From NCBI GenBank assembly GCA_007244375.1, contig SCVW01000018.1, forward strand, positions 1 through 46,067: 46,067 nt of DNA, in the 5' to 3' direction. Below are positions 20,492 through 28,206 of the stretch, one piece after another. The position numbers were made by a program, and so were the translations under genes. Source of the stretch: Smithella sp. (lineage in GTDB: Bacteria; Desulfobacterota; Syntrophia; Syntrophales; Smithellaceae). Numbering within the stretch: position 1 is the stretch's first letter; each line of letters opens with the position of its first letter. Below the pieces are notes generated by a model that did not search any database, was not told the origin of the DNA, and saw only the letters and a list, made by a program, of their open reading frames with translations.

Positions 20492-20851
20492 GTGCAAAAA
20501 AAAATAGCTCAATACATTGCCGGAAGGAAATTTGTCCAAAACATAATGGAGACTCCTGCGGATCTCAGTGAATTCAGGGAACGTCCGACACCGCGGTTGA
20601 TTACCGGACTGGTTTTAATGGTTTTGAGTTTCATTATGGGCTGGCCGGCAGTGGCAGCTTTAAGTGTTGTGGCCGTTTGGTTAAAAAAACCATTAATCGC
20701 TGTCATTGGTTGCCCTTTGACTTACGGCCTTTCCTATGTAGTCTTTATTGTGGGTGCCTGGTTGGCGCGTGCCCCCCATTATCTGGGCGTTTTGTTTCGA
20801 TATTATATGCAATTTTTTTTAAAGAGAATATTATCATGGAAGGAAAGATAA
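20492..20851 (+). CDS. Small integral membrane protein, function unknown
   Basis: A 119-residue protein starting at GTG 20492 with AAAGGA about eight bases upstream. Two or three hydrophobic helices are visible, around residues 35-65 (with LVLMVLSFIMGWPAVAALSV) and 70-93. The cytoplasmic N-terminus has the motif EFRERPTPR and the C-terminus is basic. I do not recognise a named family. Its last codons contain the ribosome site for trmJ, and its stop is two bases before the revised trmJ start, so the two genes are translationally coupled. Confidence 0.75.
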   Translation: MQKKIAQYIAGRKFVQNIMETPADLSEFRERPTPRLITGLVLMVLSFIMGWPAVAALSVVAVWLKKPLIAVIGCPLTYGLSYVVFIVGAWLARAPHYLGVLFRYYMQFFLKRILSWKER

Positions 20852-20853
20852 TA

Positions 20854-21588
20854 ATGTTGAAGACCAAAATGAAAAATATCAGCATTGTTTTGTATAAACC
20901 GAAATATGCGGGGAATGTCGGGTCTATTGCCCGTGCCGCGAAAAATATGGGTATCGGCAAAATAATCATAGTGGAAGCATCCGGTTTCGATCACGAAGAA
21001 ATGCAACAACGATCCACTCATCTGGCTGCGGATGTTTTAGATAAAATCCGATATTGCAAGAACATTGGAGAAGCTCTTGGTAAATTCAATTACATTGTGG
21101 GAACGACCGCCCGTTTGGGCAAAGCCCGCGGCCCCTTTATATCTCCGAGAGCGATGGCAAATGATATCGTAAATATATCTCAGAAAAATAAGGTTGCACT
21201 GCTTTTCGGTCCGGAGGATACGGGGCTGGCAAATGATCAAATGCGTTTTTGTCAATCTGTCGTAACTATTCCGACATCGCGGGAGTTTACATCACTTAAC
21301 CTTTCCCACGCTGTAATGATTCTGTGCTACGAATTATTTGTTGCTTCATCTGGTGAGGCCCAGGAATTAGTACCCACGCTGGCGCGATCAAACGAACTTG
21401 AGGGCATGTACGGACAAATCAAAACTCTGCTTGCCAATATCGGATTTCTCAATCCTGAAAATCCCGACTATTGGATGATGCATTTGCGCCGTTTTTTCAC
21501 GCGTGCCGGGATTTTATCACGTGAAGTTAAAATTGTCCGCGGTATTTGCCGTCAGCTAGAGTGGTATGCTCACCACAAAAAAACTTGA
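20854..21588 (+). CDS. trmJ: tRNA (cytidine/uridine-2'-O-)-methyltransferase, TrmJ family
   Basis: A 244-residue SPOUT methyltransferase that 2'-O-methylates the ribose at position 32 of tRNAs. The trefoil-knot motifs are present in order: NVGSIARAAKNMG, LLFGPEDTGLAND and IPTSREFTSLNLSHAVMILC. The C-terminal helical part with MMHLRRFFTRAGI matches TrmJ. The start was chosen at ATG 20854, where GGAAGGAAAG lies at the proper distance; ATG 20836 and a much longer frame reading back through the membrane-protein gene are less likely. The family also contains LasT-like paralogues, so the exact tRNA specificity is inferred. Confidence 0.9.
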   Translation: MLKTKMKNISIVLYKPKYAGNVGSIARAAKNMGIGKIIIVEASGFDHEEMQQRSTHLAADVLDKIRYCKNIGEALGKFNYIVGTTARLGKARGPFISPRAMANDIVNISQKNKVALLFGPEDTGLANDQMRFCQSVVTIPTSREFTSLNLSHAVMILCYELFVASSGEAQELVPTLARSNELEGMYGQIKTLLANIGFLNPENPDYWMMHLRRFFTRAGILSREVKIVRGICRQLEWYAHHKKT

Positions 21589-21613
21589 CTTTGCCGGACA
21601 GTTCCCATAGGGA

Positions 21614-21643
21614 TTGCACGTACCGCAAGGATTTCCTTATTAT
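21614..21643 (+). promoter_or_regulatory. Candidate promoter for the alcohol dehydrogenase/aminotransferase pair
   Basis: TTGCAC at 21614-21619 and TATTAT at 21638-21643 are separated by 18 bases, 35 bases before the ATG of the dehydrogenase. Each hexamer has about one mismatch to consensus. No terminator for trmJ is evident, so read-through may also occur. Confidence 0.45.
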
Positions 21644-21678
21644 ATAAATACGAAAAGATACCTCTGGAGGTTTTAATT

Positions 21679-22836
21679 ATGTGGAAAACATTTTCTTTTA
21701 CCGGAGCGAAAAAAATAGTTTTCGGCAACGGAGAGTTGTTAAAGTTGGCCGGTCATATCAAGGATTTGCACGCAAAAAATCCTCTGGTTGTTATCGATAA
21801 GAATCTTGCCAAAACAGATTTACTGGAAAAAGTTGAAAAGGTTCTTCTTCCTGAAAACATAAGATTTACAGTGTATAATAAAGTGGAACCGGAACCGCCG
21901 ATTGAACTTGCGGATGAAGGCGCGAAACTCGCCGTAAAAAACAAATGCGATATAGTGATCGGTATAGGTGGCGGCAGTGCGATGGACGTAGCTAAAGCAA
22001 TAGCCGTGCTGGCGACTAACAAAGGTGGTGTGGTTGATTATCTTGGTTTGAATAAAGTACCCCATCCGGGGCTGCCCAAAATCATGATACCGACAACTGC
22101 GGGAACCGGCAGTGAAGTTACGTTTACAGCGGTGTTTGTGCGGAAGAACTTGAAAAAGAAAGAAGGAATGAACAGTCCCTATCTTTATCCGGAACTGGCT
22201 TTGCTTGATCCGGAATTGACGCTGAGCCTTCCGCCCGCACCAACAGCGCATACCGGTCTGGATGCCTTATGTCATGCCATTGAATCTTATACTTCCGTTA
22301 ATTCCTCACCAATGAGCGAGATGTTTTCTCTGGAGGCGATAGCGCTGATCGCCGAAAATCTGCGCGCCTGCGTGCATGATGGCAAAAATATCGTGGCGCG
22401 CGAAAGAATGCTTTTGGGTAGTTTGTATGCCGGAATCGGGCTGGCTAATGCCGGTGTGACGGCGGTGCATTCGCTTTCTTATCCGCTGGGCGGGAAGTAT
22501 GGCGTTGGGCACGGCCTGGCCAATACGATGCTGCTGCCGGCGGTGATGGCTTTCAATCTGCCCGCGGCGTTGGAAAAATTCACGAATGTCGCCGAAGCAA
22601 TGGGCGAACATGTGGAAGGTCTTCCCGTCCGCGAGGCCGCGTACCTGGCGCTGGAAGCGGTTGAGGTATTGATTGAAGATTGCGGCGTCCATGATTCTCT
22701 TGCTCAATTCGGCATCAAGGAAAAAGATTTTCCGGTGCTGGCCGACGTGGCTGTAACCGTGGCCAGACCTCTGGAGAACAATCCCCGCAAACTGACCAAA
22801 GACGATATGATCGCGATTTATACGCAGGCTTTTTAA
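21679..22836 (+). CDS. Iron-containing (group III) alcohol dehydrogenase
   Basis: A 385-residue NAD(P)-dependent dehydrogenase of the Fe-ADH family. The nucleotide-binding GIGGGSAMDVAKA lies near residue 95 and IPTTAGTGSEVT follows. The metal ligands should be the Asp in TGLDALCHAIESY, His in that same motif, His of AVHSLSYPLG and His of GVGHGLAN. The substrate cannot be predicted within this family, which spans butanol, propanediol and 4-hydroxybutyrate dehydrogenases. GGAGG precedes the ATG at good spacing. It lies 29 bases before a DegT aminotransferase in the same direction, so an oxidation-then-transamination pathway is possible. Codon use in the last third is more G+C-rich than in the neighbours. 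Confidence 0.93.
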   Translation: MWKTFSFTGAKKIVFGNGELLKLAGHIKDLHAKNPLVVIDKNLAKTDLLEKVEKVLLPENIRFTVYNKVEPEPPIELADEGAKLAVKNKCDIVIGIGGGSAMDVAKAIAVLATNKGGVVDYLGLNKVPHPGLPKIMIPTTAGTGSEVTFTAVFVRKNLKKKEGMNSPYLYPELALLDPELTLSLPPAPTAHTGLDALCHAIESYTSVNSSPMSEMFSLEAIALIAENLRACVHDGKNIVARERMLLGSLYAGIGLANAGVTAVHSLSYPLGGKYGVGHGLANTMLLPAVMAFNLPAALEKFTNVAEAMGEHVEGLPVREAAYLALEAVEVLIEDCGVHDSLAQFGIKEKDFPVLADVAVTVARPLENNPRKLTKDDMIAIYTQAF

Positions 22837-22865
22837 AAGTTTTATAAGAAAGGAAGGTTAATACT

Positions 22866-24068
22866 ATGGCTGGTGCAGAATTAATCGGTAAAGAAGAAAT
22901 GAAAGAAGTAATGGATGTTATGGAAACAGGCATTCTAATGCGATACGGTTTTGATAAGGAAAGAAAAGGAATCTATAAAGTCAGAGAATTTGAGGAGGCA
23001 TTTGCCAAATATTGCGGCACCAATTACGCGCTCGGTGTTACATCAGGTTCGGCGGCACTCAAGGTAGCATTAACAGCATTGGATGTCGGCCCCGGCGATG
23101 AAGTGTTGGTACCCGCTTTTACATTTCTGGCCACTTATGAAGCAGTCATGGAAGTAGGCGCGATACCGGTCATGGTGGACATTGACGACACTCTCAATCT
23201 TGATCCACTGGAAATTGAAAAGAAAAAAACGCAATACACCAAGGCGGTCATTCCCGTGCACATGTGCGGTTCTGCGGCCAATATTGATAAAATAGTCGAG
23301 ATCGCCCGTAAAAATAAATTGATTGTTTTGGAAGATAACGCCCAGGGCTGCGGCGCCAGTATCAACGGTAAAAAACTAGGTAGTTTTGGCGATATGGGCT
23401 GCTTCAGTTTTGATTATGTCAAAACGGTGACCACCGGCGAAGGTGGAATGGTGATTACCAATAACTTGGATCTTTATCATCGGTCGGAGTGGTACCATGA
23501 TCACGGTCATGATCATAATCCCAAGGTCAGCCGTGCTTTGGAAGGCAGAACCATTCTTGGTTTCAACTACCGGATGAATGAACTGCAGGGAGCTTTGGGT
23601 CTGGCGCAGCTACGCAAACTTGATTATCTTATCGGCGAACAGAAGAAAAACAAAAAATTTATTATGGATGTACTGGCAAATGTTCAAGGTGTTGGTTTCC
23701 GCGCTAAACCGGATCCGGAAGGAGACTCCGCTACATTTCTGGCGTTTAACCTGCCGAGTGAAGATCAGGCGCAGAAGTTTCAGAATCTGCTTGCGGCTGA
23801 GGGTGCGGATACTACCTGCTACAAGAGAAATCTATGGCACTATGTTCCGAACTGGGAGCATTTTCTGGCAAAATCAACGGCCAACTCGAAAAAATACCCG
23901 TTTACCGATCCGACTTATAAAGGCAAGGTAGAGTACAAAAAGGAAAACATTCCCCACGCCGAAGATATTCTGGGTCGCACGCTGGTCATGGGCATATCTG
24001 TGAAAATGAGCCAGGAAAAACTGGATGGGATTAGAAAAGGGATCGAACAAGCCGCTAAAAACATGTAA
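22866..24068 (+). CDS. DegT/DnrJ/EryC1/StrS-family PLP aminotransferase
   Basis: A 400-residue fold-type-I aminotransferase that usually adds an amino group to a keto-sugar or cyclitol. Conserved features are GVTSGSAALKVAL (phosphate contact), PAFTFLATYEA, ILDNAQ-like VLEDNAQGCGAS, and the PLP lysine in FDYVKTVTTGEGGM. NYRMNELQGALGLAQL is the standard substrate-loop block. It contains an unusual histidine-rich stretch YHDHGHDHNP after the lysine. No sugar-nucleotide genes lie nearby; only the iron dehydrogenase precedes it, so the product remains unknown. AAGGAAGG provides a strong ribosome site. Confidence 0.92.
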   Translation: MAGAELIGKEEMKEVMDVMETGILMRYGFDKERKGIYKVREFEEAFAKYCGTNYALGVTSGSAALKVALTALDVGPGDEVLVPAFTFLATYEAVMEVGAIPVMVDIDDTLNLDPLEIEKKKTQYTKAVIPVHMCGSAANIDKIVEIARKNKLIVLEDNAQGCGASINGKKLGSFGDMGCFSFDYVKTVTTGEGGMVITNNLDLYHRSEWYHDHGHDHNPKVSRALEGRTILGFNYRMNELQGALGLAQLRKLDYLIGEQKKNKKFIMDVLANVQGVGFRAKPDPEGDSATFLAFNLPSEDQAQKFQNLLAAEGADTTCYKRNLWHYVPNWEHFLAKSTANSKKYPFTDPTYKGKVEYKKENIPHAEDILGRTLVMGISVKMSQEKLDGIRKGIEQAAKNM

Positions 24069-24129
24069 TTCCGTTTCGCATTCAAACGACACCTTTGTCG
24101 GCTGCGTCGTCGGCTTCCTCAACATATAT

Positions 24130-24189
24130 GTAGGGGCTGTTCCCCGAACAGCCCGCAATTTTCGGTGTGTTCAGGGTAACGCGCCCTAC
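24130..24189. repeat. REP/BIME-like palindromic element with GTAG feet
   Basis: A 60-bp element in the gap after the aminotransferase gene. GTAG at 24130-24133 is followed at once by a perfect 9-bp hairpin, GGGCTGTTC (24134-24142) and GAACAGCCC (24146-24154). The far end is CTAC at 24186-24189, the inverse of GTAG, so the outer six bases GTAGGG and CCCTAC also pair. A GTAG foot next to a stem is the signature that TnpA-REP (RAYT) enzymes recognise in enterobacterial REPs. Known family knowledge plus sequence; mobility is inferred. Confidence 0.62.
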
Positions 24190-24301
24190 CTTAAGTATCT
24201 TCGGATATAAAGGTTGTTAAATTAATAGTTTTCCAAGGAAAAAGGTGATATTCACCTAATAAGAAAGGATTATGTAATTTTAAATATTTCAAATATTTTG
24301 C

Positions 24302-24330
24302 TTGACAATAAATCTGAAATTGCATAAGTC
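24302..24330 (+). promoter_or_regulatory. Candidate promoter for rplM-rpsI
   Basis: A perfect TTGACA lies at 24302-24307, 61 bases before the rplM ATG. The -10 is uncertain; TAAGTC at a 17-base spacing is the best placed hexamer but weak. The surrounding 24230-24360 region is A+T-rich. No ribosomal-protein leader structure was recognised. Confidence 0.4.
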
Positions 24331-24367
24331 TCTCTATTCAATTTTTTACTAAGATGGTGGTTTTATT

Positions 24368-24796
24368 ATGAAGACATATATGGCAAATGCTCAAACGGTG
24401 GACAAAAAATGGTATGTTGCGGATGCTTCCGGTAAAGTATTGGGAAGATTCGCCAGTGAAATAGCTCTCCGTTTGAGGGGAAAGCATAAAGCAACTTATA
24501 CGCCGCATTGTGATACAGGCGATTTTATAATTGTAGTTAATGCTGAAAAGATTGTGCTTACCGGCAAAAAGCTTACCGATAAAATTTATTATTCCTACTC
24601 CGGTTATCCGGGCGGATTAAGAGAAACAGCTGCAGGAAAAATGTTGGCGGAAAAGCCAGAAGATTTGATTCGTATCGCTGTTCAGGGAATGCTTCCCAAG
24701 ACTAATCTGGGACGTAAAATGCTGAAAAAACTTAAGGTTTATTCTGGCAATGCCCATATTCATGAAGCTCAGTGTCCGGAAAAGTTATCTATTTAG
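24368..24796 (+). CDS. rplM: 50S ribosomal protein L13
   Basis: A 142-residue early-assembly protein of the large subunit. The sequence follows the family throughout: [60 protein letters not shown] and the C-terminal [18 protein letters not shown]. Length is standard. It is followed after 36 bases by rpsI, the conserved bacterial pair. Confidence 0.98.
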   Translation: MKTYMANAQTVDKKWYVADASGKVLGRFASEIALRLRGKHKATYTPHCDTGDFIIVVNAEKIVLTGKKLTDKIYYSYSGYPGGLRETAAGKMLAEKPEDLIRIAVQGMLPKTNLGRKMLKKLKVYSGNAHIHEAQCPEKLSI

Positions 24797-24832
24797 TTGA
24801 TATAAAATTACAAACAAGATATTGGAGAAATC

Positions 24833-25225
24833 ATGGCGCAACAACGTTTTTATGCAACAGGTAAAAGAAAGAGTGCAATTGCCCGTGTTTATATGAAAGC
24901 GGGTAGTGGTAACATAGTAGTCAATAAAAGAAGTTATGATGAATATTTTACTCGTCCCAGTCTGAAAATGATCATCAAACAACCGTTTGAGATTACGGGG
25001 AAAAAAGATCAGTTTGATTTATATGTTAATGTTAGCGGCGGCGGTGTGGCCGGTCAGGCCGGAGCGGTAAAACAGGGAATTTCTAAAGCTCTTCTGGAAT
25101 ATGATGCCGAGTTGCGGTCGGTTCTGAAGAAGGCGGGATTTTTAACCAGAGATGCCCGCGTCAAAGAACGAAAGAAATACGGGCAGCCCGGAGCAAGGAA
25201 AAGATTCCAATTCTCCAAACGTTAA
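24833..25225 (+). CDS. rpsI: 30S ribosomal protein S9
   Basis: A 130-residue small-subunit protein whose C-terminal tail reaches the P-site tRNA. Conserved blocks are [59 protein letters not shown] and the terminal FQFSKR with the expected basic end. GGAGA precedes the ATG. A strong terminator follows 9 bases after the stop, closing the rplM-rpsI unit. Confidence 0.98.
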   Translation: MAQQRFYATGKRKSAIARVYMKAGSGNIVVNKRSYDEYFTRPSLKMIIKQPFEITGKKDQFDLYVNVSGGGVAGQAGAVKQGISKALLEYDAELRSVLKKAGFLTRDARVKERKKYGQPGARKRFQFSKR

Positions 25226-25234
25226 AATTCAACA

Positions 25235-25261
25235 GGGGGGCTTCCGGCCTCCCTTTTTTTT
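25235..25261 (+). terminator. Rho-independent terminator after rpsI
   Basis: Arms GGGGGGC (25235-25241) and GCCTCCC (25247-25253) form a seven-pair stem with one G-T pair and loop TTCCG, followed by eight T residues. It separates rpsI from argC, whose ribosome site GGGGG begins directly after the T run, so attenuation rather than full termination before argC is possible. Confidence 0.85.
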
Positions 25262-25273
25262 GGGGGATTTTAT

Positions 25274-26311
25274 ATGATTAAGGCAGCAATATTTGGAGCC
25301 AGTGGATATACAGGTCAGGAGTTAACCAGAATTTTATCGGGACACCCCGGAATAAAGTTGGTTGCTGTTACTTCCCGGCGTTTTGCCGGGAAACAGGTAT
25401 CTGAAGTATTTCCGGCTTTGCGTGGTCTGATTTCCTTGAAATATCAAAATGCAACGCCGGCTGAGATATGCAGAATTTGCGATATCGTTTTTCTGGCTCT
25501 TCCTCATGGTGTTTCGATGGAGATTGCTCCGGAATTTATCAAAGCAGGTAAACAAGTCATTGATTTAAGTGCCGATTATCGCTTGAAAGATTTGAAGGTG
25601 TATGAAAGCTGGTATGTAAAACACTTGAGTGCCAAATTCATAAGAGATGCTGTTTACGGAATTCCCGAGCTTTACCGGCAACAAATCAAGAAATCAAAAT
25701 TAATAGCAAATCCCGGATGCTATCCGACAGGCATTATTCTGGGTCTTGCTCCGGCACTGAAAAAGAATCTGCTGGATGTGTCAACGATTATTGCAGATTC
25801 GGCCTCGGGAGTAAGCGGTGCGGGGCGGGAACCGCTAATAGGATCACTTTTTTGTGAGGTTGATGGCGGATTTAAAGCATACAAGGTCGGAAAACACAGG
25901 CATCTGCCGGAAATTGAGCAGGAGCTGAGTGCCTTGGCCGGTAAGAAATTTGCTGTTTCGTTTACGCCGCATTTACTGCCAGTGAAGCGAGGCATTTTGA
26001 GTACGATTTACGCGAAATTGAAAAAAGATGTTTCTTTGGGAGAACTGCATTCTCTTTACAGTTCTTTTTATAGGGGAGAAAAATTTATCCGGATTTGTCC
26101 GGAAGGTGCATATCCCAATATTTCTTCTGTTTGCGGATCGAATTATTGCGATATAGGATTGGCTTTAGATTTGCGAACAAAGAGAGTAATTATATTGGCG
26201 GCAATTGATAATTTGATTAAAGGCGCCGCTGGACAGGCTGTACAAAATATGAATATCATCTGCGGTTTTGAAGAAGACGCCGGTTTAAAAATAGCGCCGC
26301 TTTATCCCTGA
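25274..26311 (+). CDS. argC: N-acetyl-gamma-glutamyl-phosphate reductase
   Basis: A 345-residue enzyme reducing N-acetyl-glutamyl phosphate to the semialdehyde with NADPH in arginine synthesis. The dinucleotide motif is IFGASGYTGQELTRIL at the N-terminus. The catalytic Cys149 is in NPGCYPTGIILG, and VGKHRHLPEIEQEL holds the conserved His. SGVSGAGREP is the usual substrate loop, and the C-terminus NLIKGAAGQAVQNMN is typical. It is type 1 by length. It follows the ribosomal pair directly, an order common in deltaproteobacteria, and precedes cysS by 15 bases. Confidence 0.97.
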   Translation: MIKAAIFGASGYTGQELTRILSGHPGIKLVAVTSRRFAGKQVSEVFPALRGLISLKYQNATPAEICRICDIVFLALPHGVSMEIAPEFIKAGKQVIDLSADYRLKDLKVYESWYVKHLSAKFIRDAVYGIPELYRQQIKKSKLIANPGCYPTGIILGLAPALKKNLLDVSTIIADSASGVSGAGREPLIGSLFCEVDGGFKAYKVGKHRHLPEIEQELSALAGKKFAVSFTPHLLPVKRGILSTIYAKLKKDVSLGELHSLYSSFYRGEKFIRICPEGAYPNISSVCGSNYCDIGLALDLRTKRVIILAAIDNLIKGAAGQAVQNMNIICGFEEDAGLKIAPLYP

Positions 26312-26326
26312 TATAAGTGAAAATAT

Positions 26327-27808
26327 ATGTCTCAAAAGATATTCAACACAGCGACCAGAAAAAAGGAAGTTTTCCAGCCTATCAAAGAGGGTGCTGTCGG
26401 TATTTATGTTTGCGGTATAACTACATATGACGTTTGTCATGTAGGACATGCCCGTGCGGCTATCGTCTTTGATGTTGTGGTCAGACATTTGCGGGCGCGC
26501 GGGTATAATGTGACTTATGTGAAAAATTTTACAGATGTCGACGATAAAATTATCGAACGCGCCAATAAAGAAGGTGTCAGCATCACTGAAATATCGGAAC
26601 GTTATATAAAAGCGCACGATGAAGATATGGCGGCGCTGGGAGTTCAAACGCCAACGGTAACACCGAGAGCTACCGAACATATGGAAGACATAATTGCGTT
26701 GATCAGCGCCCTTGAAAAACAAGGGTATGCTTATTGCGTTGACGGAGATGTCTATTTTTCAATAAACAGTTACGGCAAATATGGTAATTTATCCGGTCGT
26801 AATCTTGAGGAAATGATTGCAGGCGCGCGTGTTGACGTCAATGACAAGAAAAAAAATCCCCTGGACTTTGCTCTTTGGAAAAAAAGCAAGGAAGGAGAGC
26901 CTTATTGGGAAAGTCCATGGGGAAAAGGCCGGCCCGGCTGGCATATTGAGTGTTCCGCCATGAGCAGGCGCTATTTGGGGGATACTTTCGATATTCACGG
27001 TGGAGGTGAAGATTTAATTTTCCCGCATCACGAGAATGAAACCGCGCAATCACAGGCGGCAACGGGAAAACCGCTGGCCAATTACTGGATACATAACGGT
27101 TTTGTGAAAATTGATTCGGAAAAAATGTCCAAATCGTTGGGTAATATATTTCCTGTCAAAGAAATAATAAAAAATTATCATCCGGAAGTATTGCGTTTAT
27201 TTATGCTCCAGAGTCATTACCGCAGCCCGGTTGATTATTCGGAAAGTTCGCTTACAGAAGCCAGAGCCGGTTTAATCAGATGCTACACAACATTAAAAAT
27301 TATGAAGGAGACATTGGACAAGTTATCCGTTGATACAGTCAAGGCTGACAAAAAATCTTCAGAAAATCGAAACAATTATATAAGCAAGTTTAATAAGCTT
27401 GTAGATAAATTTGATGCCGCCATGGATGATGATTTCAACACGGCTCAAGCGTTAGGTCATGTTTTTGATATGGTCAGACTTACAAATAATTTCATTGTTG
27501 ATGAAAAACACATGCCTGATTATGTTAAAGCTGAAACTTTAGAAGAAGCAAAAAAAGTATTTGATCATTTTGGAACAGTGCTGGGAATTTTTCACAGTGA
27601 TGCCGACCAATTTTTTGTGTCTGATAAAGAAACTGAATTGCGTAAACGAGGCTTAGACAAAGAAAAAATAGAAGATTTGATTAAACAGAGGCAAGTCGCC
27701 CGCAGCCAAAAAGATTGGGCTAAAGCAGATGCTATAAGGCAGGAATTAGGACAGCTTCATATTGTTCTTAAAGATTCTGCTAATGGTACAAGCTGGATGA
27801 TCGATTAA
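26327..27808 (+). CDS. cysS: Cysteinyl-tRNA synthetase
   Basis: A 493-residue class I aminoacyl-tRNA synthetase charging tRNA-Cys. The HIGH motif reads HVGHARA, preceded by the zinc-binding Cys of CGITTYD. The other zinc ligands lie in GWHIECSAMS and FPHHENE, and the KMSKS loop is EKMSKSLGN. The C-terminal DALR-like helical domain ends with KDWAKADAIRQEL and GTSWMID. Length is slightly above E. coli (461) due to a longer C-terminal helical part. It shares a transcript with argC. Confidence 0.98.
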   Translation: MSQKIFNTATRKKEVFQPIKEGAVGIYVCGITTYDVCHVGHARAAIVFDVVVRHLRARGYNVTYVKNFTDVDDKIIERANKEGVSITEISERYIKAHDEDMAALGVQTPTVTPRATEHMEDIIALISALEKQGYAYCVDGDVYFSINSYGKYGNLSGRNLEEMIAGARVDVNDKKKNPLDFALWKKSKEGEPYWESPWGKGRPGWHIECSAMSRRYLGDTFDIHGGGEDLIFPHHENETAQSQAATGKPLANYWIHNGFVKIDSEKMSKSLGNIFPVKEIIKNYHPEVLRLFMLQSHYRSPVDYSESSLTEARAGLIRCYTTLKIMKETLDKLSVDTVKADKKSSENRNNYISKFNKLVDKFDAAMDDDFNTAQALGHVFDMVRLTNNFIVDEKHMPDYVKAETLEEAKKVFDHFGTVLGIFHSDADQFFVSDKETELRKRGLDKEKIEDLIKQRQVARSQKDWAKADAIRQELGQLHIVLKDSANGTSWMID

Positions 27809-28206
27809 GTTCAATTTTAAAATCAAAATACTATTATCTATCGGTATGGTAAAGTAGGTTTTCCTTAAATATACATAACATATACCTTCTCAACGCTTCG
27901 ATATCATCCTTGATTTGGGAACGTAAGAAAAAGCCGGGTATGCATTATCCTTATCTGCATCTGCAACGGGTTTATTGTGAGACTCAAATTTCAAAAACGA
28001 AGTATATTGAAATTTGCAATTCGAATCCCGATTTTATCGGGATAAAGCGGAGGATAAAATACCCCGCCCCTTGGGGCGGAATTAGGGTCCAGGGCTTGCC
28101 TTGGGGTTCATACGCGTAATTTTTTTATAATCTCCGAAAACAGTGGAAATATCAAAGAAAAAGGTATAAATGTATACGTTACAACTCTAACATGGTGGGG
28201 AGTATT
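27809..28206. other. 398-bp intergenic region with stacked palindromes
   Basis: No convincing gene is present between cysS and the protease; a 69-codon frame at 27910-28119 is built from repeats. The first part (27809-27900) is A+T-rich. The motif CGATATCATCCTTGATTT at 27899-27916 recurs with one mismatch at 33204-33221. Three hairpins follow between 27985 and 28079. The protease promoter should lie in 28110-28190; TTTTTTTATAATCT near 28118 contains a TATAAT. Confidence 0.6.
27985..28079. repeat. Three consecutive hairpins upstream of the protease operon
   Basis: Hairpin 1: CAAATTTCAA (27985-27994) with TTGAAATTTG (28007-28016), ten perfect pairs. Hairpin 2: ATCCCGAT (28025-28032) with ATCGGGAT (28036-28043), eight pairs and a three-base loop. 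Hairpin 3: CCGCCCC (28064-28070) with GGGGCGG (28073-28079), seven pairs and two-base loop. The cluster resembles a composite intergenic repeat. Hairpin 2 or 3 could terminate cysS transcription, but neither has a proper T run. Confidence 0.6.

Noticed and set aside
20677-20853. A 59-residue N-terminal extension of TrmJ
   Set aside because: It is the out-of-frame translation of the upstream membrane-protein gene; a strong ribosome site exists directly before ATG 20854.
21513-21528. TCACGTGA core in trmJ as a possible parS site
   Set aside because: The 8-bp core is a perfect palindrome but only 11 of 16 bases match parS; it lies in coding sequence and chance is likely.
27910-28119. A 69-codon reading frame between cysS and the protease gene
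   Set aside because: It has no ribosome site and runs through three palindromes; the protein shows no plausible pattern.
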